Both the position numbers and the translations under genes were made by a program. The notes under the pieces were generated by a model. The model saw only the letters and a list, made by a program, of their open reading frames with translations, was not told the origin of the DNA and ran no database searches. From NCBI GenBank assembly GCA_038277395.1, contig CM076197.1:73069348-73133347 (forward strand): a DNA stretch of 64,000 bases. Reading direction: 5' to 3'. The stretch is from Dryocosmus kuriphilus. Taxonomy: Eukaryota > Arthropoda > Insecta > Hymenoptera > Cynipidae. Positions 36,086-46,830 of this stretch are shown one piece after another (position 1 is the stretch's first letter; the number at the start of each line of letters is the position of its first letter).

Positions 36086-38410
36086 AAAGAGTTAATTAAT
36101 CGTAAACTAGATTTAAATTCGCACATTAAGACTGTAGAAGATATAAATCGTAACGTTGACAAGCTTACCAGTATTATCCTAGATGCTGGCAAAAATGCCA
36201 TACCCTTAAGGAAGTCGGAAACTTTTCACATAGATGTACCCAGACTACATAAAACAACTCAAAAAAGTTAGGAATGCCTTACGCAAAACCTTCCAGAGAA
36301 CAGCTTGCTTTCAAATTAAAAAAATACATAATAAATTAGTCAATAAAATTCATAAAGAAACTGCTAAATTCTTCAATAATAGTTGGAATAATAAACTTGA
36401 AAGTCTTACACCTAAAGATAACTCGCTTTGGAAAATGGCTACCTGCCTTGTTAGAAAAACAAATATTAATAAAATCCCTACATTGCATGGAAAAAATGGA
36501 CTTGCCATTTCCAATATAGACAAAGCAGAAGTGTTAGCTGAATACTATGAATCTGTTCATCATCTTACTGAAGATATGGGAAATACAAATACTGATAGGC
36601 TTGTCAACGGAAAGTATCGAGAAATTGCGCACTTGTCTCACTATATTAAAGATGGAGATTTAGCCTCTCCCACAGAGATTAAAAAAGCAATCATGAGAAC
36701 GGGCTCTAGAAAGGCCCCTGGGCTGGACAATATTCAAAATATTTTACTGAAAAACTTGCCAAAAAAGGCGTACGTGCAAATTATGTATATCTTTAATGCC
36801 TGCTTAATACTCTGCTACTTTCCCGATGTCTGGAAAATCGCGAACATTGTACCCTTTCACAAGCCTGGAAAGGATAGATTATTTCCGGCAAGTTACCGGC
36901 CGATCAGCTTACTCCCCACACTTGCAAAAATTTTCGAAAGAATAATCTGCAATAGAATGTTGAAATTTGAAGCGAGAAATAAATTACTAATTTCGGAACA
37001 GTTCGGTTTCAGACGGAATAGAAGCACGGTTCAGCAATTAATTAGAATTATTAACTTTATAAGCACAAACTTTAATAAAAACATCTCGACAGCCATGGTT
37101 TTACTAGATCTTGAAAAAAGCCTTTGACACCGTGTGGCACAGAGGTCTAATTTATAAACTTCAAAAACTTAAAATTCCTACCTATTTAATTAAAATTATT
37201 GCAAGTTACTTACAAAATAGGAAATTTGTTGTAACAATACACGGAACCACATCGAAAGAACAGAGCATTAATGCAGGAGTACCCCAGGGCTCCATTCTGG
37301 GGCCGCTGCTATTCTTATATTTTATTAATGACATACCCACTAATGTGGCTACAAAACTCTCACTATTTGCTGATGATACGGCACTTTGTTCGGCTTCTTG
37401 GAGTGCTGCTAGAGCTCTGCAAAAATTGCAGAAAAGTGTGGACGACGTTGTAAAATATTTTTATAAATGGAAGCTTAGAGTCAATGTTGAAAAAACGGAA
37501 CTTATCCTCTTTACCAGAAAAAAGTATAAACAAAATATTAAAAAAAGGAGAATTGACTTACCTGCTTTTAAAATTCATGGTAGAACAATTGAACGCCGAA
37601 GTGTGGCAAAATATCTAGGCGTTATGCTAAATTTTAAATTAAATTACACTACACATGTTGATAACTCAATAAAAAAGGCTAAAAAAATGCTTGGTATACT
37701 CTACTGTTTGCTATGCAGGAGAAGTAGACTAAGCATTAAAAATAAAACCTTGCTTTACACAATGATAATTAGACCCACGCTATTGTATGCTGCACCAGCC
37801 TGGAGCAGCACAAGCGTTACAAACATACGAAAAATCCAGCGTTTTCAAAATAAAGTAGTTCGTATGATTACTAAAGCCTCTCCTAGAGCCAGAAACATTG
37901 ATCTACATAAGCAGCTAAATCTTCCATTTATCGCGGAATACATACATAAATTAGCAAGAAACTTCTTTGAAAATCAAATGAATCTTCCGGAACTCCAGGA
38001 AGCCAAGCCACTCGAGAAGGAAGCAATGCCCTTCAATATGAAGTATAGGATGCCCTACTATATACTAATTAAATAAAATGATAAGCTACGTAAGCGCAAC
38101 CAATGTCTGCATGATAGAAAGGCTAGCCTCAACTTCTTAACTTTATATGTTATGTTTATACAGTTTATTAGTTTTAGTTTTAAGATATAGGTTAAAATTC
38201 TCACTCATAGGCTTTTTTCGCTCAATTTTTGCCTAAACTACTAGTAACTAAACACAAAAACAGTATTTCTATTAATGTAACATTTAATAAACAGAACTAG
38301 ACAGGGTCAAGTTTCCCCGTTGGAAACAGGTACCTGAAAAATGTAGATATATAAAAATGATGTACAAACATATTGTATTTTTTTTTATAATAATGAACAA
38401 TAAAGATGTA
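36086..38410 (+). mobile_element. 5'-truncated Jockey non-LTR retrotransposon with 13-bp target duplication
   Basis: CCAAAACAATCCT is present on both sides (36073-36085 and 38411-38423), a perfect target-site duplication. The element begins in the middle of the RT ORF, so it is 5' truncated, and ends after a ~330-bp 3' UTR with ATAATAATGAACAATAAAGATGTA-like sequence instead of a long poly-A. It sits in the promoter gap between the two genes of the inner EnSpm-like element. Confidence 0.92.
36090..38076 (+). pseudogene. Jockey ORF2 reverse transcriptase (truncated, two frameshifts)
   Basis: The reading starts upstream of the first long ORF (NPKELINRKLDLN...) and is shifted near 36238, then continues 36234-37127, shifts again in an A-run at about 37107, and continues 37111-38076. 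RT motifs in order are GSRKAPGLDNIQN, FHKPGKDRLFPASYRPISLL, EQFGFRRNRSTVQQL, AFDTVWHRGLIYKL, GVPQGSILGPLLFLYFINDI and the catalytic FADDTAL. These are followed by the thumb-like YLGVMLNFKLNYTTHV and the Jockey-type C-terminus IRKIQRFQNKVVRMIT. The apurinic-type endonuclease normally preceding the RT is missing by truncation. No RNase H is present, as is usual in Jockey. Confidence 0.9.
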
Positions 38411-38547
38411 CCAAAACAATCCTCTCGATCTCCCTTTGTGAGTCGACAATGGGGCGTGTGCTACGAGCCACTTCGATCAACGTTTAGTTAATAGTTTGAC
38501 CCTTACTTTTTTTTTTTTTTTTAACACGTTGAATATTTAAATACATA

Positions 38548-41358
38548 ATGTCAGACGGTGATGTGGGTAATAATGATTGTGGAGTGCCAAAAAGAAAAAA
38601 GTGTAGATATAAAACATATAGAGATGACGCAAGTGTACAAGTAAGTTTTTTTTTTTTTTTAACTGAAAAAGATTTATTTTATTCAAATATAGACACGTAA
38701 AAATCCAATGACATTACATATATTCATTTCGAGAGCAAAGTATAATTCAGTTTGAATTTTTTTGGATCAATAAAAAGTCATTAATACATTATTATCCGAA
38801 ATTCAACACAATTTTGACATTATACTTTCAAATTTTAAAAACATCTACTCACAAATCAATAAGAATAATAATTTTGTTTTTTTTTCTCTTAAGATTCCTG
38901 TGAGAACTCTTGCACGATGGAGAAAAAAACAATGATGTAGTACGACAAGATGCTCAAGTTATTGATGGCTTGAATGATCGCTTGCCAAATGAAAACAATG
39001 ATAATTGCTCAGACACTCTTGGATCGTCTTCAGAATCTGATAGCGCAACGGAAAATACTTCTAACGATAGTAAATCAGATGAATCCATAAATAGTGAGAA
39101 TAATGTCGACATTAATAATGACCGTGCTGATGTCAACGAAGATTCAAATGAAGATGCTGTTTTAGAAAATAATGTAGTCATTGATAGAAATGTAAGAAGA
39201 GACTTTCTCTATGAAGGTAGTGATCACACTAGAGACGAGGCTGTTTTGTTAATTTTGAAAACATATACCGATAACAATTTGACTAAAGCGGCTTTGAATG
39301 ATATATTACAAAATACTCGAAAATTGCTACCCAAACCTTATAACTTGCCAAAAACATTATACCAATTATTTGAATATGTCAAACGTTTGAATCCAAAAAG
39401 CGAATTGTTTCGTCATTATTACTGCAAAAATTGTTTTTTCTATTACGGTAAAAAAATTAATGATGTACAAAACCGTGACACTTGTCAAGCTTGTTCGTCT
39501 CCTATGAATCACACTTTCTTTTTTGAATTAGATGTTTGTGATCAAATTCGTTTTATGTTTGAACAGCAAAACTTGAGTGATATATTAGATGCTAATGCAA
39601 ACCGATCCAAAACAAATGAGTTTGATTTTACTGATATAACTGATGGATCTGAGTATTTTAGAGCCAATTATCAATCAGAAAACTATAAAAAAGGACCTTA
39701 CGATCTAACATTGATTCTTAACACTGATGGAATTTCTTTGATAAAAAGTAGAAAAGCAAAATTATGGCCAGTGCTGCTTCTTCCAATCGAGGTTCCGAAA
39801 CATTTACGATCTCAATTTTTAATAGTAGTTCAAATATGGTTCGACAAATGTAACCCATTAATGAATACTTATTTACAACCATTATGCATGAAATTGAGAG
39901 ACTGCTTCCGTGAAGGAATATCTTGGGTGCATCCGAAAACAGGCGTAAAATACGTGACAAAAATTATTGTGCCGTTAATTATAGGCGATGCTCCAGCTAG
40001 AGCAGACGTTTTGAATATGCATAATCATAATGGCCGTTACGGCTGTAACATTTGCGAGATCAAAACTAAAAAGTGTGCTAATATTATACCAGGAAAAAAA
40101 CGTATTAGAATTTATCCTTATCAAGAAATTCTAACTTTAAGAACAAATTTACGAATAAAAGAACAAAGTGTAAAAGCAATACGAACAGGTACAGTTATTC
40201 GTGGAATAAAAGGACAATCTGTGATAATAATGCTTCAATTTTTAGACAAAAGTACATGTATCATTCCAGAGATTTTACATTCGCTATTATTAGGAGTTGT
40301 ACTTCAATTTATAAAATTGTTGATTTTTCAAACCGGTGATTGGTGCATAAAAGACTATCTGAATATTATCAACGATATTATAAATAACATTCAACCTCCC
40401 GACTTCTTTGAAAGATTGCCTAGAACTTTATTGGAGTTGGATAATTATAAAGCTTCTGAACTTTATAATTGGCTTTTTTATTATTCGATTCCTGTTTTGA
40501 ATGAATTTTTACCAGAAAAATATTTACAGCACTGGTTGGTTCTTGTTATTGCAAGCTTTAATTTACTTCAAGATAAAATTAAAATGTCTGAAGTTAATCA
40601 ATCAGAAATTTTATACAAAATTTTCGTAAGAGATATAGAATCACTGTATGGCGAGCGCCAATTAACTTATAACGTCCATCAACTCTTGCATTTTACGCTG
40701 TGTGTTAAACGTTGGGGCCCTTTACATCTAACTTCTGCTTTTCTGTTTGAAGGATTTAATGGAATATTATAAAAATTAGTTCATGGAACAAAATTTATAG
40801 GCCAAGAAATAGTAAATAATTTACTTATAGCTAAAGGTATAACAGTTTTGGAAAATAAAGTTAACAAAGAGAAAAATAACGAGGGCGCTCAGAAAGATAA
40901 TACTGTGTTAGGTAAAAACGTTGTATGTGAAAATATCATCAGTGACATAGAGTCTAATTTATTATTTACTCTCGGCGTCAATGTAAAAAACACAAATACT
41001 CTCAAGGGCTTTCTTAAAAAATGAGATATATACTTCAACCATGTATAAAGAAATAAAAACAAATAGCTACACTGTAGAAATACAGTTGAAGAATAATGAA
41101 AAATTATTAGGATCCATTAGATTTTATTTTCAGTCAAATGAACATAGTGATTTGCAATTTATCCTACAAAAGTTTTCTATCTTGCATGATAAAATATTTT
41201 ATCAGAAAGAGTGTATGGTAAAAGTGAAACATATTTTACCTATCGAAGAATCAAATAATTTTATTGTTATTAATGAAAAAGACATTAAAAAAATTAAAAA
41301 ACTAATACGTGTTCGCAATTTTGTATGTAAACCTCTGTCTTCGTCAACAAAGTTGTGA
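38548..41358 (+). CDS. EnSpm/CACTA (Tnp2-type) transposase of the inner element, lightly damaged
   Basis: Exon 1 is 38548-38640 (ATG, MSDGDVGNNDCGVPKRKK, basic KCRYKTYRDDASVQ, then GTAAGT). Exon 2 starts at about 38894 after a pyrimidine tract and AAG, with IPVRTLARWR in phase. A one-base shift in an A-run near 38926 moves into the long frame 38910-40772. That frame has an acidic Ser/Asn-rich N-terminus (to residue ~90), a CxxC pair (YYCKNC...CQAC, residues ~170-198), LILNTDGISLIKSRKAKLWP with the presumed catalytic Asp (~270), GDAPARADVLN (~358) with a second Cys cluster GCNIC (~378), and a DUF4218-like block YNVHQLLHFTLCVKRWGPLH (~588). An in-frame TAA at 40770 is followed by readable family sequence to 41022. 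A further shift leads to the C-terminal frame 41041-41358 (KTNSYTVEIQL, GSIRFYF). The likely role is DDE transposition of the element. Confidence 0.8.
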
Positions 41359-41504
41359 ATAAAAAAAATAAAAACGGCGATATATTACAAAATTTCTTGT
41401 TATTAATTAATATTCATGTTACAATTCCTATAATAGTAATACATTAAAGAGTGATGTTTTATGTGCACGTGAACATATGTACGTATTATATATAATAATT
41501 AATT

Positions 41505-41876
41505 CAAATCGATATCATACATGCAGTCATTTATGGGCTCATATATGGAGATTCTTGAGAAAATTCTAAAATATATATGGACCATGTAATACTTTATATC
41601 TGATCTCATATATGAAAAAAAATTATTCTTAGGAGTCATACATGGTTATATATGGCGTCACAAGTTTGACAAAATTCTGTCATATATGGTTATTTATGCG
41701 TCATAAATGATCATACATGACTATATATGTGATCATACATGGATGAGTTTTTCTTACGACAAAGCCATATATGATATTTATATATAAACGTGTATGATCT
41801 CATGTATGATTATATATAATCATTTATGGATCATACATAATTTATGTATGATCATGTATGATCTTTTTTTCCCGGG
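41505..41876. repeat. Right subterminal palindrome array of inner element
   Basis: The mirror counterpart of 31931-32175, with about twenty CATATATGG/ATCATACATG-like words and full palindromes such as CATGTATGATTATATATAAT. It ends in GATCTTTTTTTCCCGGG. The arrays share motif vocabulary rather than alignable sequence, consistent with repeated binding sites. Confidence 0.75.
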
Positions 41877-43130
41877 TCGCCTGCCAGTTATGGGATTTGT
41901 CACATTTAATGAAGCCCATAGATGCCATCAGTGCCTGCACCCTGGAGAGTGGGTTCAGAATAAAGCTAATAATCGTTCGTTCGGGATGTCAAAAATGTAT
42001 ACTTTGCAGGAACACGTTCCAAAGAATAGAAACGCTGAGGATTCTATCAAACATACGAAATTGGCAGCTAATTCAAAGAAACCGATTTTTGGAGTGACGA
42101 ATACATCCCATTTGATAAATTTAATTTAATTTAATTTAATTTTTGGTTGTGTCAGAGACAACATGCCTTGCCTCATTGAAGTAGCAAAATGGTTTGACTC
42201 AATGTAGTTTGGAAATAAGCAAAAAGGTGGATCATTCTCTAAAACCCATATTCCTGAAATTGATGTTGCTTTAAACAATATTAGGACACCCCAACAAATT
42301 GCTATAATAACACGTTCTTTTACGGAAAAATAGTTTTGGAAAGCGCGAGAGTGGGAGAATTGGATTCTATTTTATGGTATACCTATTCTCCGGAATGTGT
42401 TACCTCATAATCTTCCCATGCACTGGGCTTTATTCGTTCATGCTACAGCAACTTTTAATGAAAGAAGAAATTAGCACGTTTGAAATAGACTTGGCTAATA
42501 AACTGCTCCACGAATTTATTTTGAAAATGGAGACATTGTACTCAAAAGCATCTATGACATTTAATGTTCATTTACTCCAACACTTAGCGTAGAAGTGTTT
42601 ATCAGTGGGGCCCACTTTGGACTCATAATGCATTTGCTTTTGAATCGGGAAACGGAGATTTCTTAAATGTTGTTCATACTGCCAAACGCGTTCTGTCGGA
42701 AAATCAGTATTAAATATACTATGTTATTTTTTTAAAAGATAAACTATATCCGCACTGTGCACATACTGTAAAATATTTTTGTGATCACATCGGTACCAAA
42801 CTTGTTTAAAGAATCTCTGCAACTCTCTGAAGGAAGATACTTTGGTCCAGCATCTTCTATGCAAAACGTATGGATATAAAAATTACCTCTCTCCGAAAAG
42901 CAGCTTCATATAAAAAGATTGTCTAGAACTGTTGTTATATATGTTGCCAATGAAAGATAATAAACGATCCGACAACTCTTTCGCGCAGTTATCTAATGTT
43001 TCTTACGTACAGCTGATTAATTTTGTAGTCGATTCGGCTACAGAAAATAAGCATGCAATTTTTAAAGAAATTCAAACTATAGATTCATCTAACAATAGTT
43101 ATAACATATTACAAAATATCATAAAATAGA
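41877..43130 (+). pseudogene. Outer EnSpm transposase, 3' remnant
   Basis: It continues the gene interrupted at 31930: LPVMGFVTFNEAHRCHQCLH (Cys-His cluster), then, after frameshifts, AKWFDSM, KTHIPEIDVALNNIRTPQQI, GIPILRNVLPHNLPMHWALF, LANKLLHEFILKMETLYSKA and a DUF4218-like MTFNVHLLQHLA...GPLWTHNAFAFESGNG (42540-42660). The last piece VDSATENKHAIFKEIQTI ends at 43129. Several stops and shifts make it non-functional. An inverted partial copy of its 3' end is found in the left arm near 28980-29110. Confidence 0.8.
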
Positions 43131-43547
43131 TAATAATAAATCTTTTATACTTATACCAGTGAAATTTGGTATTGAATAGTAGTATAGTGAGTAATTGTGC
43201 GCGGTTCATAATTTGAACTCTTATAATGTTATTTACATACATATGCAATGATGTTAAAATTATTAAAGCATAAAAAGTCTAATTCCTGTTCGCTTTAATT
43301 CTAATTTTTAATCACCCTATTCTTTTACACACATAACTCAAGGATCTAATATTAAGTTTTTGTTTTCATTCATTTTTCACAAATATTTATTTTCAAAAAG
43401 GATCTGAAACGTTACCAAATTGAATATCGGATCCGACGACGCATCCGACCTGAAATTCATGAAACAGCATCGGAAATGATGTCTGATCTGATCCCAAATT
43501 CCGATTTTGTTTCCGATGTCGATTCCGATGTCAGATTTTTCAATAGG

Positions 43548-44559
43548 GTAGAGAATTCCAATAACCTATAATATTGAAATATTATAGAAGGTAAATGATA
43601 ATCCATCAAAGTGATACAGTTTTAAGAACACCTGGAATTTCCATACAGTCCCTTCCGAATCATTCTAAAAGCCTGATGAATTAAAAATATTCAATTGTGA
43701 CAGATTTAATGAAGAATATAATTTTGAACCATTTTAACAGAATTGTATTTGCATAGATTTTTTAAATTAATAAATAATCAAAGGATAATGTACTATTTTT
43801 CTGAATTTAAATTATATTTTCTAGCCCATTTGATCTTCAATTCTGAATATAGAAATTTCTAGTGAAAGATCTAAAGTTTGGGTTGACCGAGAATGTGTCA
43901 AAGTGACACTTTTGAAGGTATCCAGTTACAAGAGGTACAAGAGCTTGTCAGTTTTCGTTCATAGGTGGAGGTCTGAAGATAATACGATTAACACCAAACG
44001 AAATTGGACCTCTTTGAGTAACGTGACGTTCGAATGGCGACGCAGTTACCACTAAAAAATGCCTGACACCTAAGCTAGACACGAAATCACGAAATCAGAA
44101 TTTGGCAAAACTTACTGAATGCTAGCAAAAAAGTATAATTTCTATTAGATTTAAAAAAAATGTCCGACAATCTTTAATGATATAAAAAAAGGGAAAAAAA
44201 CTCCTCGATGCTACCATTTTTACACATTCTCCTTCCAAAATCAGAAGTTATCAGTTTTATCTAAAATTTTACTTCGCCGGTTTTCATCAAATCTCCACGT
44301 TTTGAGACCCCCTGAATGCTAAAAAAAAATGGTTTTTACGAGGGTGTCTGTCCATTTGCATTCTGTAGACAGTAGGCACGATAACTTTCGAAAAAATTAC
44401 TCGATTGAATTTTGTTTTGGCACATTTTTTCAAGGCCTAAGAAGAAAGAACGAGTTCGTTAACTAGACATTTTTGACCAACGGTTTTGGTTTTATCCATT
44501 GAAAATGCCTCTTAAAAAATAAAAAATTCCATTTTCTGAAAAAGTGAAAAATGTTACTA
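43548..44559. other. Unannotated DNA, probably a degenerate dispersed repeat
   Basis: There is no ORF of interest. The part 44200-44540 has the phrasing of a dispersed repeat (TTTTGAGACCCCCTGAATGC, ACGAGGGTGTCTGTCCATTT, GATAACTTTCGAAAAAATTA). Part of it resembles, in reverse, the intron repeat at 34921-35290. Confidence 0.4.
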
Positions 44560-44786
44560 CGAAGCACGTTCAGAAAGTAAGTGTACTGGTACTCTCACAG
44601 CTGTAGGGAATACTTTTTCGACATGTTGACAACACTGCCGCGTAGCCTGACCCCTCCGCTTCAAAACGAGACCAATCCGAGGTTAGTGTGTTGAAAACTC
44701 TTGACGCAGTAGCATCTCTCGCGAAAAATGTCGGTCGTATCTCCCGCCAAGTGCGAAATTCGCGCCGTCATTTGCTACCTCGTTGG
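44560..44786 (+). mobile_element. mariner 5' fragment (family 1, copy 2)
   Basis: TA (44558-44559) precedes a TIR CGAAGCACGTTCAGAAAGTA, matching the other family copies. It is followed by the 5' UTR and the first ~20 codons of the transposase (ATG at 44728, MSVVSPAKCEIRAVICYL). The rest of the mariner is missing: the sequence switches abruptly to a Penelope-like reverse transcriptase near 44786. Confidence 0.85.
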
Positions 44787-46089
44787 AAAAACTAAATATC
44801 ATATTAAAGACAGTTGGGACTTCAAAAATAAAATTGATAAAATCACAATTCCTAATAACTATACTGTTGCCTCCTTGGATATTGTTTCAATGTACACTAA
44901 AATCTTATGGAGTCTTATAAGAAGTACCATACGTAAACGATGGCTGGAAATTAAACCTCACACTTTTTTATCTAGAGATAACTTTGACAACATTTTTAAT
45001 CTATGTCTAGAATCATCATACTGCCAATTCAATAACCAATTTTATCAACAAATTTTTGGCCTACCAATGGGCTCACCATTATTAGCAGTCGTTGTTAATA
45101 TTGTTATGGAGAATATTGAAAGTAAAGTTCGAAAATCTATTAATTTTCCAATAATTTTTTATTTTCGCTATATTGATGATACCTTAATTTGTTTACCTAA
45201 AGATAAAGTTCAAGAGATTTTAATTAAATTCAACTCTGCAAATGATAAATTAAAATTTACTATGGAAATGGCAACAAATGAAAAAATTAACTTTTAGATT
45301 TATCACTTACAATAGAAAATAATAAAATCATCACAAACTGGTACCGTAAAACAATATGGTCTGGCAGATTTCTAAATTATAACTCTTATCTTCCAATTCA
45401 ACAGAAAGTTAGTGTTATCTATGACCTCGTTGATAGAGCGACAAACTTATCTGATGTTAGATACCATAAAGATAATCTAATTCTTATAAAAGATACTTTT
45501 AAAAAAATGGTTATCCATTAGATTTTTTAAAAAGTAAAATCATCGAACGCTATAAATTTTTAAATTCTCAAAATACAACAAATCTATATAAAACAAATGA
45601 GGTATCTGAAATTAGAAAAAAGATAATTACACTACCATATATTCATAATTTTGATGAATGTCTTTATAGAATTTTTAACAAATGTAATGTACAATTGATT
45701 TTCTCCATAGAAAATAATCTTAAAAAAACTTGTTTTAAAAGCACAAAAGATGTAACTAAGAAAGAAAACAGATGTAATTGCGTTTACAAACTTAAATGTA
45801 AAAACTGTGAAAAAACATATATTGGACAAAGTAGTAGAGCTATACGTATTAGAAATAGAGAACATGAAAGATCTACTGAAAACAACGAAACTAATACGGC
45901 TATTGCTAAACATGCATATGATTTTTCACATGTTTTTAATTTTAATTTAAGTGATGTACAAATTTTAGAAACAGAACCTAACCTGGACAAAAGATTAATT
46001 CTAGAGATGATTCATATACAACATGATATAAATTCTATTAATTTTTTAGAACTGACATTCAAGGTCTTAGCAATATTTATAATAATTTA
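44787..46089 (+). pseudogene. Penelope-like RT + GIY-YIG endonuclease ORF
   Basis: The RT part shows VASLDIVSMYTKI, FGLPMGSPLLAVVVNIVMEN and the catalytic block FRYIDDTLICLP (to 45297). A one-base shift near 45293 leads to DLSLTIENNKIITNWYRK, and a second shift near 45507 to YPLDFLKSKIIERYKF. The C-terminal endonuclease reads CVYKLKCKNCEKTYIGQSSR (GIY-YIG-like VYK...TYIG) with RIRNREHERS and a later KRLILEMIHI (45695-46060). RT followed by GIY-YIG is the defining order of Penelope-like elements. The apparent ATG-start ORF at 44728 is a mariner-Penelope chimera, not a natural gene. Only two shifts disable it. Confidence 0.88.
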
Positions 46090-46416
46090 ATTACACACAT
46101 TCATAATATTTTAATTTTCAACATTTTTCAAATTTTTCTCATTTTTCGCGGATTATAGCTATATACGTATTATATGATGCTAACCTAAAATTTCAGTTAT
46201 GACGTTTTTATCGGATAAACTTCATGGCTCTAACAAAATTTTCCTTATTTTTTAACTTAAACACCTTTTTCTTCAACAAAATGGACACTAAAGTAAGTAA
46301 TAATAATTTCCTTTGAATAATAATATAATAATACAAACTTTTTTGCATTCTACAAAACATTAACTTGAATAATCTTTTTTACAGGTTAGGTTTCACAGAA
46401 TAAAACCTGTTCTCTA
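44787..46416 (+). mobile_element. 5'-truncated Penelope-like element
   Basis: It encodes a Penelope-type RT and GIY-YIG endonuclease (see the next entry), followed by an AT-rich 3' region up to the start of the duplicated block at 46417. The 5' end is fused to the mariner start. The precise 3' end is not recognisable and no target duplication was found. Confidence 0.75.
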
Positions 46417-46671
46417 CAAAATATACGGAATGTTCCATTGATTTTGATTATTATACTACTGCTTTTAAAATGTTATAAAAATGTCATGAATAGGATTCAA
46501 ATTTGAATCGAAACATGTTGGCAATGCATTTTTTTAAATAAACAGCAAAAAAACCCAACAAAGGCCGCAAAACTTCCAATTAAAATTATATTGTCTAGTA
46601 CAAGGGCCCCCACCCTGATATAACCGAGACAAGCGATGCTTAACCTCGGTAACTCGGTGATCTTTTTCACA

Positions 46672-46780
46672 AATATATAAGATCAACGTTATAAAAGTGA
46701 AATATTAGATCAATTTCACATTGTGAAAATTTTATAGAATTATATGCACACAGCATATTTCAGATTTTTATTTTTAATGC

Positions 46781-46790
<10 letters not shown>
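46672..46790. repeat. Left arm of a palindromic element hosting the mariner
   Basis: TTCACAAATATATAAGATCA...GCACACAGCATATTTCAGAT is found again as a direct copy at about 48238-48357 and in reverse complement at about 49775-49895. The inverted pair indicates that the mariner inserted at TA/AT repeats in the centre of an older palindromic MITE. Confidence 0.7.

Positions 46791-46828
<38 letters not shown>
46789..46828. repeat. (AT)n microsatellite at mariner junction
   Basis: About 20 uninterrupted AT units directly abut the mariner terminus. Equivalent tracts lie at 48358-48398 and 49686-49727, on the outer sides of the second mariner. Confidence 0.9.

Positions 46829-46830
<2 letters not shown>

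Larger units (their letters stand above)
35902..38547. promoter_or_regulatory. Divergent promoter gap between BEN and transposase genes (split by Jockey)
   Basis: The BEN gene start (35901, leftward) and the transposase start (38548, rightward) were only about 310 bp apart before the Jockey element landed at 36086-38410. The remaining halves, 35902-36085 and 38424-38547, contain no other gene and should hold the promoters of both transcripts. No core element could be assigned with certainty. Confidence 0.4.
31931..41876 (+). mobile_element. Inner EnSpm-like transposon carrying transposase and BEN-domain genes
   Basis: The ends are CCCGGGAAAAAAAG in inverted orientation, followed by GGTCATACATGAT / GATCATACATGAT. 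The flanks share TC (31929-31930, 41877-41878), a probable 2-bp target duplication. Inside are dense palindromic CATATATG-type arrays at both ends, a minus-strand multi-exon BEN-domain gene (35901 down to 32238), a plus-strand Tnp2-type transposase (38548-41358) and a later Jockey insertion (36086-38410). Without the Jockey element the transposon would be about 7.6 kb. It is inserted in the transposase gene of the outer element. The superfamily assignment rests on the transposase motifs; the termini are CCCGG rather than the classical CACTA. Confidence 0.85.
28546..43547 (+). mobile_element. Outer EnSpm/CACTA-type transposon, decayed and twice interrupted
   Basis: The two ends are inverted copies beginning TTGAAAAATCTGACATC. 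They continue as inverted repeats for several hundred bases: 28550-28760 against 43425-43543, then 28790-29110 against 42990-43400, including AAAACTTAATATTAGAT and GAATAGGGTGATTAAAAAT. Just inside each tip are repeated TCGGAAACGACA-like words. The left arm even contains an inverted copy of the 3' end of the transposase gene. The interior holds remnants of a Tnp2/DUF4218-type transposase (31500-31930 and 41877-43130), split by a second EnSpm-like element, plus a truncated retrotransposon. A clear target duplication is not visible. The superfamily is assigned from the transposase fragments. Confidence 0.75.

Noticed and set aside
28546..43547. Maverick/Polinton or virus-derived origin for the 15-kb element with long inverted repeats
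   Set aside because: No integrase, DNA polymerase B, ATPase or capsid motifs; the coding remnants are EnSpm-type transposase and retrotransposon RT.
44728..45297. 189-codon ORF as a natural gene
   Set aside because: The first ~20 codons are mariner transposase and the rest Penelope RT; the fusion is an insertion product, not a conserved gene.
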